This document shows, one piece after another, positions 19,346-28,291 of a DNA stretch of 42,500 nucleotides (the stretch's first letter is position 1; the number at the start of each line of letters is the position of its first letter). The translations under genes were made by a program, and so were the position numbers. This stretch comes from Thermoanaerobaculia bacterium. Its GTDB lineage: Bacteria > Acidobacteriota > Thermoanaerobaculia > Multivoradales > Multivoraceae. The notes under the pieces are model-generated. The model was not told the origin of the DNA, did no database searches, and saw nothing but the letters and a program-made list of their open reading frames with translations. The stretch spans positions 1-42,500 of the forward strand of contig JAJEHN010000017.1 of NCBI GenBank assembly GCA_022823665.1, in the 5' to 3' direction.

Positions 19346-20104
19346 GTGCAGGGCTGCTGGGCAAGGTCGATCGGCATCATCGGTCTGGGCAGCTTCGGCC
19401 GCTTCCTGGTCCGGCACCTGGGCGCCCGCTTCGACGTTCAGGTCTGGGATCGCCGCGACCTGAGCGAGCGGGCCGCCGCGCTCGGTGCGCGCTGGACCGA
19501 CCTCGAAGGCTGCGCCGGCTGCGACGTCGTGATCCCGGCGGTGCCCGTCCAGGACCTCGACGGGCTGGTCGTCGAACTGGCCCCGCGTCTCGCACCGGAC
19601 GCGCTGATCGTCGACGTCGCCTCGGTCAAGGTGAAACCGCTCCGGATTCTCGAGCGGCGCCTGCCCCGGCAGGTCCAGTACATCGGCACCCATCCCATGT
19701 TCGGCCCCCAGAGCGGCCGCGCCGGCATCCGCGGCCTGAAGGTCGTCCTCTGCCTCCCCGAGCGCCCGGTGGACAGCGAGCGGGTCGAGGCGGTCAGAGC
19801 CTTCCTGGCATCGGACCTGGAACTCCAGGTGATCGAGATGTCAGCGGAGGAACACGACTCGGAGATGGCCTACATCCAGGGCCTCACCCACTGGATGGCC
19901 AAGGCGCTCAGGGAGATTCACGTCCCGGACCCGGCCCTCGGCACGGTCGCCTACCGGCACATGATGAAGATCGAGGAGAACCTCCGCGACGACTCCGACG
20001 ATCTGTTCGTGACGATCGCCCGCGAGAATCCCTTCGCGGCCGAGGCCCGCAGGGAACTCCGCGAGAGGCTGCGGGAGATCGAAGAGGCGATCGAGGGGGA
20101 CTAG
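19346..20104 (+). CDS. tyrA: Prephenate/arogenate dehydrogenase (TyrA-like)
   Basis: A 252-residue NAD(P)-dependent dehydrogenase for tyrosine synthesis. The Rossmann motif is IGIIGLGSFG (GxGxxG at residues 13-18); the substrate-binding GTHPMFGPQSG (residues 114-124, with His116) is the TyrA hallmark, and MSAEEHDSEMAYIQGLTHW is the helical dimer segment. No chorismate mutase or ACT domain is attached, so it resembles the short cyanobacterial and plant arogenate type; choice of prephenate or arogenate and of cofactor cannot be read by eye. GTG at 19346 fits both the N-terminal fold and the promoter. Its last four bases overlap the convergent livF gene. Confidence 0.88.
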   Translation: MQGCWARSIGIIGLGSFGRFLVRHLGARFDVQVWDRRDLSERAAALGARWTDLEGCAGCDVVIPAVPVQDLDGLVVELAPRLAPDALIVDVASVKVKPLRILERRLPRQVQYIGTHPMFGPQSGRAGIRGLKVVLCLPERPVDSERVEAVRAFLASDLELQVIEMSAEEHDSEMAYIQGLTHWMAKALREIHVPDPALGTVAYRHMMKIEENLRDDSDDLFVTIARENPFAAEARRELRERLREIEEAIEGD

Positions 20105-20895
20105 GACAGCCAGCGCTTGCGGCGCCGGTAGTGCTTCACGTCGCGGTAGCTCTTTCGCTGGCCGACCTGGGTCAGGCCGAGGTAGAACTCCTTGACGTCC
20201 GCATTGTCCTGGAGCTCCGCCGGCGTCCCCTCGAGGACGACGCGGCCTCCCTCCATGATGTAGCCGTAGTGGGCGATCTCGAGGGCGCGGCTGGCGTTCT
20301 GCTCCACCAGCAGGATCGTCGTGCCCTCGTCGCGGTTGATGCGCTGGATGATCTCGAAGATCTCCTGGACGAGGAGCGGCGCCAGGCCCAGGGACGGTTC
20401 GTCGAGCAGCATCAGCTTCGGCTGCGCCATCATGGCCCGGCCGATGGCCAGCATCTGCTGTTCGCCGCCGGAAAGGAAGCCGGCCATCGAGCCGCCCCGT
20501 TCCTTGAGACGCGGGAAGTAGCCGTAGACGCGGTCCAGCGCTTCGTCCGTGCCGCCCTTGTCCCGGGCCGTGTAGGCCCCCGCCAGGAGGTTCTCCTGCG
20601 GCGTCAGGTGTTCGAAGACCCGGCGCCCCTCCATGACCTGGAAGATCCCCCGGCGCACGATGTCCTCGGCCGGCAGCTTGTCGATCTGCGCGCCCTCGAA
20701 CTCGACGTTGCCGTCCGTGACCTCGCCGTCCTCGGGATGGAGCAGTCCCGATATCGCCTTGAGGGTCGTCGACTTGCCGGCGCCGTTCGTGCCGAGCAGC
20801 GCCGCGATCTGGCCCTGCTCCACCTTGAGCGAGAGGCCCTTGAGCACGAGGATGACGTCGTTGTAGATGACCTCGACGTTGTTCAGGGACAGCAT
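20101..20895 (-). CDS. livF: Branched-chain amino acid-type ABC transporter ATPase (LivF)
   Basis: A 264-residue ATPase of the hydrophobic amino acid uptake family. Walker A is GTNGAGKST (near residue 35), the signature is LSGGEQQMLAIGRAM, Walker B is LMLLDEPSLGL, and VEQNASRALE gives the switch region; a short basic tail (KHYRRRKRWLS) extends it. ATG at 20895 follows the binding-protein gene by 17 bases on the minus strand. It is the last gene of the importer operon, and its stop codon overlaps the end of tyrA tail to tail. Confidence 0.93.
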   Translation of the reverse strand: MLSLNNVEVIYNDVILVLKGLSLKVEQGQIAALLGTNGAGKSTTLKAISGLLHPEDGEVTDGNVEFEGAQIDKLPAEDIVRRGIFQVMEGRRVFEHLTPQENLLAGAYTARDKGGTDEALDRVYGYFPRLKERGGSMAGFLSGGEQQMLAIGRAMMAQPKLMLLDEPSLGLAPLLVQEIFEIIQRINRDEGTTILLVEQNASRALEIAHYGYIMEGGRVVLEGTPAELQDNADVKEFYLGLTQVGQRKSYRDVKHYRRRKRWLS

Positions 20896-20912
20896 GGCGT
20901 CGATGGCCTGCC

Positions 20913-22112
20913 CTACTCGGCCGCCTCCAGGGTGGAGGCCATCCGCATCTCGGTCACGGGCTGGAAGCTGCCTTCCCTGATCTCGAAGATCCTCATGCCC
21001 TTGATGCCGCGATGGTCGGTGGCCGTGAAGGTGACCGGCGCCGTCACGCCTCCCGTGTCCCAGTCGTCGAAGGTCTCGAAGGCGGCGAAGATGGAATCGC
21101 CGGTCACTTCGCCGGCCGCGGCCGCGCGTTCGATCGCCTCGGTCACCAGGCTGGCGACCGCCCAGCCCTGGCCGTAGAGCAGGCCCTCCTCGTCGATCGA
21201 TCCGCCCTTCGACGCGAGATACTCGGCCGCGTCGTTCAGGCCGTCGACCCCCTCGCCCGGCGGCGAGTAGATGATCGAAGCAAGCACACCCTCCGCGGCC
21301 TCGCCCGCGAGATCCACCAGCACCTCGTTGCTGCAGTAGTTCAGGCAGGCGAAGCGCAGGTCCAGACCGAGGTCCCGCGCGTTCTTGAGGGCCAGCGAAG
21401 CCGGCCCCGACGTGTTCTGGAACACGACCGTGTTGGCGCCGGATTCGGCGATCCGGGTCAGCGTGGCGCTGAAATCCGTGTTGCCCCGCGCCATCTCGTG
21501 CGGCGCCATCTCGATGCCGCGCTGTATCGCGTACTCCTCGCCTCCCTGGCGCCACGGGGAGAGACCGAACGGACTCGGATGATGCATCAGCGCGACGTTG
21601 GGCTTCTCGGCCCCCGCGGCTTCCGCCTCTTCGATCAGGTAGTCGAGCAGGATGAAGAGCTGGTCGCTGTAGGTCGTCCCGACCAGGAAATTGAAGGGCG
21701 CCTCGGAGGGATCCCCCAGCACGTGGGAGAACGACGCGGAGACGAAGGGAATGCGGTCGGCCGCGATCCGGCCCCGCAGGGCCTCGGTGTCGCCCGTGCC
21801 CCAGCCCATGAACATGACCGATCCGGCCTGGACGTACTCGGAGTAGAGCTGCTCGGCCTTCGCGACGTCGTAGCCGTAGTCGTTCCACAGCAGTTCGACC
21901 GGACGGCCGGCTATGCCGCCGAGGTCGTTCAGCCGGGCGTAGTAGTCGCGGATCGCTTCGGAGTACATCGTGCCGACGTCCGAGGTCGCGCCCGTCAGGT
22001 CGAAGATCGCGCCGATCGTGATCGGGGCGTCCGCTTCGGAGACCGGATCGCCGCCTCCGCAGCCCGCGAGAAGGAACAAAGCCAGGACGGCAGGAAGAAC
22101 GAGACGGTTCAT
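20913..22112 (-). CDS. LivK-type periplasmic substrate-binding lipoprotein
   Basis: A 399-residue binding protein. The lipoprotein signal is LLAGC with the lipidated Cys18, followed by a Gly-rich linker and a two-lobe periplasmic-binding fold (opening ITIGAIFDLTGATSDVGTMY). A strong ribosome-binding site (GAGGAG, about 22121-22126) lies before the ATG at 22112. It has its own promoter candidate (TATGAT at 22173-22178), as expected for a protein needed in excess over the membrane parts. The ligand is not certain: the family binds branched-chain amino acids but also urea, aromatic acids and short amides; the linked acyl-CoA ligase hints at a carboxylic acid. Confidence 0.9.
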   Translation of the reverse strand: MNRLVLPAVLALFLLAGCGGGDPVSEADAPITIGAIFDLTGATSDVGTMYSEAIRDYYARLNDLGGIAGRPVELLWNDYGYDVAKAEQLYSEYVQAGSVMFMGWGTGDTEALRGRIAADRIPFVSASFSHVLGDPSEAPFNFLVGTTYSDQLFILLDYLIEEAEAAGAEKPNVALMHHPSPFGLSPWRQGGEEYAIQRGIEMAPHEMARGNTDFSATLTRIAESGANTVVFQNTSGPASLALKNARDLGLDLRFACLNYCSNEVLVDLAGEAAEGVLASIIYSPPGEGVDGLNDAAEYLASKGGSIDEEGLLYGQGWAVASLVTEAIERAAAAGEVTGDSIFAAFETFDDWDTGGVTAPVTFTATDHRGIKGMRIFEIREGSFQPVTEMRMASTLEAAE

Positions 22113-22130
22113 GGTGAGGTCTCCTCGGAA

Positions 22131-22178
22131 CGGGCGCCGGGCGCCCGGGAATCGCCGGTCGGTAACCGGCGGATCATA
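22131..22178 (-). promoter_or_regulatory. Promoter (TATGAT) with two hairpins before the binding-protein gene
   Basis: On the minus strand TATGAT (22173-22178) is one base from consensus. A perfect palindrome CGCCGGT/ACCGGCG (22153-22171) covers the expected start point, and CGGGCGC/GCGCCCG (22131-22147) lies just before the ribosome-binding site. They may be an operator and a leader hairpin, or an RNA-processing barrier that stabilises the binding-protein message. Confidence 0.5.
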
Positions 22179-22194
22179 TCCCCCGAGCCGGCCC

Positions 22195-23238
22195 TCAGTA
22201 GGAGAACGGCCAGACGCGGAAGTAGTCCTTGACGTTGCGCCAGAGCTTGGCGAGCCCTTCCGGCTCGAGGACCAGGAAAAGGATGATCACCAGTCCGAAG
22301 ACGCCCTGCTGCACGTACGGCAGGACCGTCGCCGCCCAGGGCGCCGTGTCCTGCAGCGAGCGCCCCAGGGTGTTGATCATGGCCGGCAACAGGACGATCA
22401 GCGTGGCCCCGAAGAACGAACCGGAGATCGTCCCCAGGCCGCCGATGATGATCATCGCCAGGTAGGAGATCGAGACTTCGATCGTGAACCGCTCCCAGGT
22501 CACGATCGACCGGTAGTGGGCGAGCAGGGCGCCGGAGAGGCCGACCAGGAAGGACGAGGTGGCGAAGGCGAGCAGCTTGTAGCCGAACACGTTGACGCCG
22601 ATCGCCGAAGCCGCGATGTCCTGGTCCCGGATCGCCACCCAGGCCCGGCCCACGCGGGAGCGGAACAGGTTCGCGGCGAACAGCGCGACCGCGAGCGCCA
22701 CGACGACCAGGATCCAGTAGAACCTGCCGTCGGTGTTCATCCGGGCGCCGAACAGCTCGGGCGCCGGGACGACGAGCGCCTCCGTGCCGCCCGTGAGGCC
22801 GTCCCAGTGCGTGACGACGAACTCGACGATCTGCTGCGCCGCCAGCGTCGCGACGGCCAGGTAGAGGCCCTTGAGCCGCAGGGAAGGCAGACCGACCACC
22901 AGACCAGCAAACGCGGTAATCAGGGCCGCGGCCGGAATGCTCAGGTAGAAGGGAACGTCAAGCCGAACGGTCAGCAGGCCCGACCCGTACGCGCCGACCG
23001 CCATGAAGGCGCCTTGGCCCAGCGAGATCTGGCCGGTGTAGCCGACCAGGATGTTCAGACCGATCGCACCGATCGTCGCGATCGCGATCTGATTGGCCAG
23101 GTTGAGCCAGTAGGGGTTGGCCAGGAGCGGGAACACGACGAGGCCGACCAGGAGCAGCCCCGTGCGCACCTTCTGCAACGGCATGCGCCGCAGCGCCATG
23201 TCGGAGCGGTAGTCGCTGAAGAAGATGCCGGATTCCAT
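22195..23238 (-). CDS. livM: Branched-chain amino acid-type ABC transporter permease (LivM)
   Basis: A 347-residue permease with about ten hydrophobic segments between residues 25 and 325. The conserved NILVGYTGQISLGQGAFMAV (from residue 62) and the ATPase-contact loop AVRDQ-type sequence (WVAIRDQDIAASAIGVNVF) identify LivM. It forms the channel with LivH. ATG at 23238 has no strong ribosome-binding site; MALRRMPLQ a dozen residues later is a possible start. It is third in the operon after livH (33-base gap) and is separated from the binding-protein gene by 82 bases that hold a new promoter. Confidence 0.93.
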   Translation of the reverse strand: MESGIFFSDYRSDMALRRMPLQKVRTGLLLVGLVVFPLLANPYWLNLANQIAIATIGAIGLNILVGYTGQISLGQGAFMAVGAYGSGLLTVRLDVPFYLSIPAAALITAFAGLVVGLPSLRLKGLYLAVATLAAQQIVEFVVTHWDGLTGGTEALVVPAPELFGARMNTDGRFYWILVVVALAVALFAANLFRSRVGRAWVAIRDQDIAASAIGVNVFGYKLLAFATSSFLVGLSGALLAHYRSIVTWERFTIEVSISYLAMIIIGGLGTISGSFFGATLIVLLPAMINTLGRSLQDTAPWAATVLPYVQQGVFGLVIILFLVLEPEGLAKLWRNVKDYFRVWPFSY

Positions 23239-23271
23239 GGTGGACAGACTCGGACGGCCTCGCGCGTGGCG

Positions 23272-24150
23272 CTAGACGCGTTCGATGATCTCCTTGCCGA
23301 ACAGGCCGTAAGGCCGGATCATCAGCACCAGGATCAGCACGATGTAGGGGACGATGAGTTCGAGCCCGGACGTCGTGTAGCCGGCGGTGTACGACTCCAG
23401 CAACCCGATCACGCCGCCGCCGACGATCGCGCCCGGCACCGAGTCGAGACCGCCGAGGATGACCACGGGAAACACCCGCAGACCGATGAAGATGATGTCG
23501 TGGCTGACCCCGACCGTGTTCGCCAGGATGATGCCGGCGACCGCGGCGGTGATCGCCGCCATCGCCCAGGCGACGGCCAGCACGCGCTTGATGCTGATGC
23601 CCATCGACAGCGCCGCCTGCTGGTCGTCGGCGATGGCGCGCATCGCGATGCCGTCCCGGGTGTGGCGGAAGAACAGCGTCAGGATCGTCAGCAGGATCGC
23701 CGCGATCGCGATGACGAGCAGCCGGTCGATACCGACGACGGCGCCCAGGAACTCGACTTCTCCCGACGGGATGAAGTTGGGGAAGGCCTTGGGCCGCGCT
23801 CCCCAGATGCCGTTGACCACGGCGCGGAGCAGGCTCGACAGACCAATCGTGACCATGATCATCGAGATCACCGGCTCGCCGATCAGGGGCCGCAGGACCA
23901 GGCGTTCCACGATCAGGCCGATCATCGCCGCACCGAGCAGCGTCGCCAGCACGCCTACACTCCAGGGGAAGCCGAACTGGCCGATGAAGGCGAAGGCGAG
24001 GTAGGCGCCGAAGAGGAGGAACTCGCCCTGGGCGAAGTTGATCACGTCGCTCGCCTTGAAGATGACGACGAAGCCGACCGCCACCAGGGCGTAGACCATG
24101 CCGTTCGAGAGGCCCGAGACGGTGAGCTGAAGGAAGACGTCGAAGTTCAT
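23272..24150 (-). CDS. livH: Branched-chain amino acid-type ABC transporter permease (LivH)
   Basis: A 292-residue permease with eight or so hydrophobic segments. The N-terminal SGLSNGMVYALVAVGFVVIF and DVINFAQGEFLLFGAY are the LivH signature, and the loop RAIADDQQAALSMGI is the ATPase contact site. ATG at 24150 is preceded by GAGGAGCGG, a good ribosome-binding site, ten bases after the ligase stop. It pairs with LivM in the inner membrane. Confidence 0.93.
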   Translation of the reverse strand: MNFDVFLQLTVSGLSNGMVYALVAVGFVVIFKASDVINFAQGEFLLFGAYLAFAFIGQFGFPWSVGVLATLLGAAMIGLIVERLVLRPLIGEPVISMIMVTIGLSSLLRAVVNGIWGARPKAFPNFIPSGEVEFLGAVVGIDRLLVIAIAAILLTILTLFFRHTRDGIAMRAIADDQQAALSMGISIKRVLAVAWAMAAITAAVAGIILANTVGVSHDIIFIGLRVFPVVILGGLDSVPGAIVGGGVIGLLESYTAGYTTSGLELIVPYIVLILVLMIRPYGLFGKEIIERV

Positions 24151-24160
24151 CGTCCGCTCC

Positions 24161-26110
24161 TCAGGCGGTGACGGGCGCGGCGATGCGCAGCCGCGTCTGC
24201 AGGACCGCGGTCGAACCGTCCTGGTAGGTGATCTCGTTCTCGATCTCGACCGCCTCGTCGCCGCCGTAGAGCGCGTTGACGAGCAGGCGGTAGCGATCGG
24301 CGATGAACCGGCGCCGCACCTTCCGGGTACGGGTCAGCTCCTCGTCGTCCGCGTCGAGCTCCTTGTGCAGAAGCAGCAGCCGCTGGATACGGGCCGACTC
24401 CGGCAGATCGCCGTTGATGCCGGCCGTGTGTTCCAGCACGAGTTCGTAGATCTCCGGCTTCTGGGCAAGGTCGGTGAACGTCGTGTAGGGGATCTGACGG
24501 CGCTCGGCCCACTTGCCCGCGTTCGCGAAGTCGATCGTGATCAGCGAAGTGACGAACGGGTAATCGCCGCCGCCGAACACGACGGCCTCCTTGACGTAGG
24601 GGCTGAACTTCAGCTTGTTCTCGATGAACTGCGGCGAGAACTGCGTGCCGTCGTGCAGTTCCATCACGTCCTTCTTGCGATCGATGACGATCAGGTGGCC
24701 GTCGTCGTCCACGTAGCCGGCGTCGCCGGAGTAGAGCCAGCCCTCGCGGAGCGCCTCCTCGGTCGCTTCGTCGTTCTTGTAGTAGCCGAGGAAGACGGAC
24801 GGGCTCCTGGTCAGGATCTCGCCGCCTTCGCCTATCCTGACCTCCGCGCCGGGCACCGGCGTGCCGACCGTCTGGAACTTGATGTCGTCGTCGCGGTGGG
24901 CCACCGAGATGCCGGACACCTCGGTCTGGCCGTAGATCTGCTTCAGGTTCACGCCGATGGCGTGGAAGAAGCGGAAGATGTCCGGCCCGAGCGCCGCGCC
25001 GCCCGTGTAGGCGCGCCGGATGCGCCGCACGCCGAGCTTGTCGCGCAGCCAGAAGAAACAGACGGCATTGGCGATCCAGCGCTGAAGCGCCAGGAACCGG
25101 GGCAGACGGCCGTGTTCGAGCAGAGTGTCGGCGGACCGGTAGCCGACGCCCAGCGCCCAGTTGTAGACCTTGCGCTTGAGCCAGGAGGAGTCCTCGATCC
25201 GCACCTGGACGTCGGACACCATGTTCTCCCAGATGCGGGGCGGCGAGAACATCATGTGCGGTCCGATCTCGCGGATGTCGTACTGCACCGTCTCCGGCTC
25301 TTCCGGAAAGTTCATGGTGAAGCCGACCAGCATGCCGCAGGCGGCGCCGATCATCTGCTCGCCGATCCACGCCAGGGGCAGGAAGGAGACGAACTCGTCG
25401 TCGCTTCGCATCGGATCGATGCTCTGGAAGCTGTGGGCCATCGTCAGCAGGTTGCGATGCGAGAGCATCGCCAGCTTCGGCTTGCCCGTGGTCCCGGAGG
25501 TCGTCGACAGCAGAGCCACGTCATCGGCCGTCGTGGCTTCGACCCAGCGTTCGAAGTCGTCCGCCGTGCTGCTCGTGGCGGACCGCCCGATCTTCTCCAC
25601 CTCGGAGAAGCTGAGCAGAAAGTCGTGCGGGTAGGCGCCGAGTCCGCGTGGGTCGTAATAGATGACGTTCGCGATGCCCTGCCCGTTCTCATCCGCGGCG
25701 CCGCTCAACTCGTCCCATACCTCGAGCAGCTTGTCGACCTGCTCCTGATCCTCGGCGATGACGAAGCGGGCCCCCGCGAACTCGACCAGGTACTGCACTT
25801 CGCTCGCCACCGAGTCCTGGTAGACGCCCAGGGAACGGGCGCCGACCGCCTGGGACGCGAGCTGGGCGATCAGCCATTCGGGCCGGTTGTCCCCCAGCAC
25901 GGCGACGATGTCGTCCCGCTCGAGGCCGAGTTCGACCAGGCCGCGGGCGAAGTTCCCGACGCGCTCGGCGTACTGCGCCCAAGTGAAGCTCTGCCAGATG
26001 CCGAACTCCTTCTCCCGGAGCGCGGCTTCGCTGCCGCGCTCGCGGGCATTCCGGAGCAGCAGCTTGGGGAGCGTGTCCGCGTCCCGCGGCAGGTCAGCCA
26101 GCGCGATCAT
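24161..26110 (-). CDS. AMP-forming acyl-CoA ligase (long-chain fatty acid type)
   Basis: A 649-residue adenylate-forming ligase. The ATP-binding loop is STTSGTTGKPKLAMLSHRN, the Thr-Glu motif is IYGQTEVSG, and YSGDAGYVDDDGHLIVIDRK is the hinge region; the length matches the FadD15/long-chain group rather than short acyl ligases. It would activate an imported or endogenous carboxylic acid to its CoA thioester in the cytoplasm. ATG at 26110 overlaps the livG stop as ATGA (26107-26110), and livH begins ten bases after its end, so it is an integral part of the importer operon. The acid is unknown. Confidence 0.9.
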   Translation of the reverse strand: MIALADLPRDADTLPKLLLRNARERGSEAALREKEFGIWQSFTWAQYAERVGNFARGLVELGLERDDIVAVLGDNRPEWLIAQLASQAVGARSLGVYQDSVASEVQYLVEFAGARFVIAEDQEQVDKLLEVWDELSGAADENGQGIANVIYYDPRGLGAYPHDFLLSFSEVEKIGRSATSSTADDFERWVEATTADDVALLSTTSGTTGKPKLAMLSHRNLLTMAHSFQSIDPMRSDDEFVSFLPLAWIGEQMIGAACGMLVGFTMNFPEEPETVQYDIREIGPHMMFSPPRIWENMVSDVQVRIEDSSWLKRKVYNWALGVGYRSADTLLEHGRLPRFLALQRWIANAVCFFWLRDKLGVRRIRRAYTGGAALGPDIFRFFHAIGVNLKQIYGQTEVSGISVAHRDDDIKFQTVGTPVPGAEVRIGEGGEILTRSPSVFLGYYKNDEATEEALREGWLYSGDAGYVDDDGHLIVIDRKKDVMELHDGTQFSPQFIENKLKFSPYVKEAVVFGGGDYPFVTSLITIDFANAGKWAERRQIPYTTFTDLAQKPEIYELVLEHTAGINGDLPESARIQRLLLLHKELDADDEELTRTRKVRRRFIADRYRLLVNALYGGDEAVEIENEITYQDGSTAVLQTRLRIAAPVTA

Positions 26111-26922
26111 TCGGCGTCTCCCAGGTACGCGTGAATCACGGCCGGATCGGCGCGCACCTCGTCCGGCGTGCCGCAGGCGATCGAGCGGCCGAAGTCGAGC
26201 ACGGCCACACGGTCCGAGAGGTCCATGACGACTCCCATGTCGTGCTCGATCAGGACGGTCGTCACGCCCCATTCCTCGTTCACGTCGAGGACGAAGCGGG
26301 CCATGTCCTCCTTCTCCTCCACGTTCATTCCCGCCATCGGCTCATCGAGCAGGAGCAGCTTGGGATCGAGCGCCAGGGCACGGGCGAGTTCCACCCTCTT
26401 CTGCAGGCCGTAAGCGAGGGTGCCGACCGCCTGGTGACGCAGGTTCTCGATCTCCAGGAAGTCGATCACGTCCTCCACCGCGGCCCGGTGCCGGATCTCC
26501 TCGCGGCGCTGCGGACCCCAGTAGACGCCGCAACTGAGAACGTTGCCGCGCATGTGGATGTGCCGCCCCAGCATGAGGTTCTCAAGCACCGTCATGCCGC
26601 GGAAGAGCTCGATGTTCTGGAACGACCGGGCGATGCCGACCTGGGCCACCTTGTGGGGCGCACGGCCCACGAGCGAGACCGGCGCCGCCTTCGGCTCCGG
26701 CGTGTAGGTGATCGAGCCCTGCTGGGGCCGGTAGAGGCCGCTGATCGAGTTCAGCAGCGAGGTCTTGCCGGCGCCGTTCGGCCCGATGATGGCGAACACC
26801 TCGCCGTGGCGCACGTCCAGGGCGACATCGTCCAGAGCGTGGACCCCGCCGAACGAGAGGGTGACGCCGTTGACCTCGAGACAGGTCGAGGCCAGCGGCT
26901 CCTGGGTTTGGGCTTGGGCCAC
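26107..26922 (-). CDS. livG: Branched-chain amino acid-type ABC transporter ATPase (LivG)
   Basis: A 271-residue ATPase. Walker A is [10 protein letters not shown], the signature is [15 protein letters not shown] (LAYG in place of LSGG, usual in LivG), and Walker B is [12 protein letters not shown], followed by IEHDM. GTG at 26922 is chosen because it lies nine bases below a TACAAT element and gives a normal N-terminus (AQAQTQEPL then the first strand [11 protein letters not shown]); the frame stays open upstream but across the promoter. It opens the importer operon and is divergent from the serine hydrolase at 27018. Confidence 0.92.
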   Translation of the reverse strand: MAQAQTQEPLASTCLEVNGVTLSFGGVHALDDVALDVRHGEVFAIIGPNGAGKTSLLNSISGLYRPQQGSITYTPEPKAAPVSLVGRAPHKVAQVGIARSFQNIELFRGMTVLENLMLGRHIHMRGNVLSCGVYWGPQRREEIRHRAAVEDVIDFLEIENLRHQAVGTLAYGLQKRVELARALALDPKLLLLDEPMAGMNVEEKEDMARFVLDVNEEWGVTTVLIEHDMGVVMDLSDRVAVLDFGRSIACGTPDEVRADPAVIHAYLGDAE

Positions 26923-26931
26923 GGCTGCGCG

Positions 26932-26937
26932 ATTGTA
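26932..26937 (-). promoter_or_regulatory. Leaderless-type -10 element (TACAAT) for the liv operon
   Basis: TACAAT on the minus strand, nine bases before the GTG of livG at 26922, with no ribosome-binding site between. It would drive livG, the ligase, livH and livM, and possibly the binding protein and livF. Confidence 0.55.
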
Positions 26938-27017
26938 TGCGCCCCGCCCGTTTCGCGATCTGCAAAGATCGCCGCGCCGCAGATAGTGCACCGACCTGCA
27001 GAAGCGGAGGATTCTCC

Positions 27018-28277
27018 ATGCCGGCACGACCCGTCCTGGTTTCAGCGCCCCCCGAACTCGACCTCGCCCGCCCCGAAGAGGTCGGCCTGGACGCCGCGCA
27101 ACTGGCGCGCATCGACGATCATCTGCGGCGCCGCTACCTGGAGCCGGAGAAGATCGCGGGCTGCCTCACGCTCGTCGCCCGCGGCGGCAAGCCGGCCTGG
27201 CTCTCGGCGCAGGGGCTGATGGACCGTGAGCGGAACCGCCCCATGCGGACCGAAACGATCTTCCGCATCTACTCGATGACCAAACCGATCACCTCGGTCG
27301 CCCTGATGCAGCTCTACGAGCAGGGGCACTTCCAGCTCGACGACCCGGTCCGGAAGTTCATCCCCGAATGGCGCGATCTGAGGGTCTTCGAGAGCGGGAA
27401 CCACCCGAACTTCCTCACCCGGCCGGTCGATCGGCCGATGACGGTCCGCGACCTGTTCACGCACCAGTCGGGGCTGACCTACGGTTTCATGGAGCGCACG
27501 AACGTCGACGCCGCGTACCGCGAGCTCGGCATCGGCGGACCGCCGTCCGGCGGCAGCCTGCGCCAGATGATCGAGCAACTCGCGGAGCTGCCCCTCGAGT
27601 TCTCGCCCGGCGACGCCTGGAACTACTCGGTCGCCACCGACGTGCTCGCCTACCTGGTCGAGGTCTTCTCCGGCCAGCCGTTCGACGAGTACCTGCAGGA
27701 GCACGTCACCGGGCCCCTCGGCATGGTCGACACCGGCTTCACGGTGCCCGCGGCCAAGGTCGACCGCTTCGCAGCCAACTACGGGCGAGACCGGAACAAG
27801 AAGCTGGTCCTGCTCGACGATCCCCAGACCAGCCACTACACCGGCGAAGTCAGCTTCTTCTCCGGTGGCGGTGGACTCGTGTCGACGATGCACGACTACT
27901 ACCGCTTCTGCCAGATGATGCTGAACGGCGGGACCCTCGACGGCGCCCGCATCCTCGGCCGAAAGTCCGTGGAGCTCATGACGATGAACCACCTCCCGGA
28001 CGGAAGCGACCTGACCGACCTGGCGGTCGGCTCCTTCAGCGAGACGACCTACGAGGGGGTCGGCTTCGGTCTCGGCGTCTCCGTCACCCTGGACCTCGCG
28101 GTCGCCCAGGCGATCGGCTCCGTCGGCGAGTACGGCTGGGGCGGCGCCGCGAGCACGGCCTTCTGGATCGACCCGAAGGAGGACCTGATCGTCATCTTCA
28201 TGGTCCAGTTCTGGATGTCGGGCACGTTCAACTTCCGGGGTCAGCTCAAGTCGATCGTCTATCCGGCGCTGACCTGA
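27018..28277 (+). CDS. Serine hydrolase of the class C beta-lactamase / esterase family
   Basis: A 419-residue protein with the penicillin-binding fold. The catalytic SxxK is S86-M87-T88-K89 in [11 protein letters not shown], the YxN-position Tyr lies in AWNYSVATD near residue 202, and [14 protein letters not shown] is the third-box region. There is no signal peptide. Bacterial homologues are mostly esterases or D-amino peptide hydrolases (EstB-like) rather than antibiotic-resistance enzymes, so beta-lactamase activity should not be assumed. GGAGGATTCTCC precedes the ATG at 27018, a clear ribosome-binding site, in contrast to the divergent livG. Confidence 0.9.
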   Translation: MPARPVLVSAPPELDLARPEEVGLDAAQLARIDDHLRRRYLEPEKIAGCLTLVARGGKPAWLSAQGLMDRERNRPMRTETIFRIYSMTKPITSVALMQLYEQGHFQLDDPVRKFIPEWRDLRVFESGNHPNFLTRPVDRPMTVRDLFTHQSGLTYGFMERTNVDAAYRELGIGGPPSGGSLRQMIEQLAELPLEFSPGDAWNYSVATDVLAYLVEVFSGQPFDEYLQEHVTGPLGMVDTGFTVPAAKVDRFAANYGRDRNKKLVLLDDPQTSHYTGEVSFFSGGGGLVSTMHDYYRFCQMMLNGGTLDGARILGRKSVELMTMNHLPDGSDLTDLAVGSFSETTYEGVGFGLGVSVTLDLAVAQAIGSVGEYGWGGAASTAFWIDPKEDLIVIFMVQFWMSGTFNFRGQLKSIVYPALT

Positions 28278-28291
28278 GCGCCGGCAGCACG

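Noticed and set aside
21970..24171. 733-codon plus-strand frame opposite livM and livH
   Set aside because: The translation is mostly Asp, Arg, Gln and His without family features; it mirrors the codons of the two permeases.
27018..28277. Antibiotic resistance gene (class C beta-lactamase)
   Set aside because: There is no signal peptide, and the sequence context fits the esterase/peptidase branch of the family.
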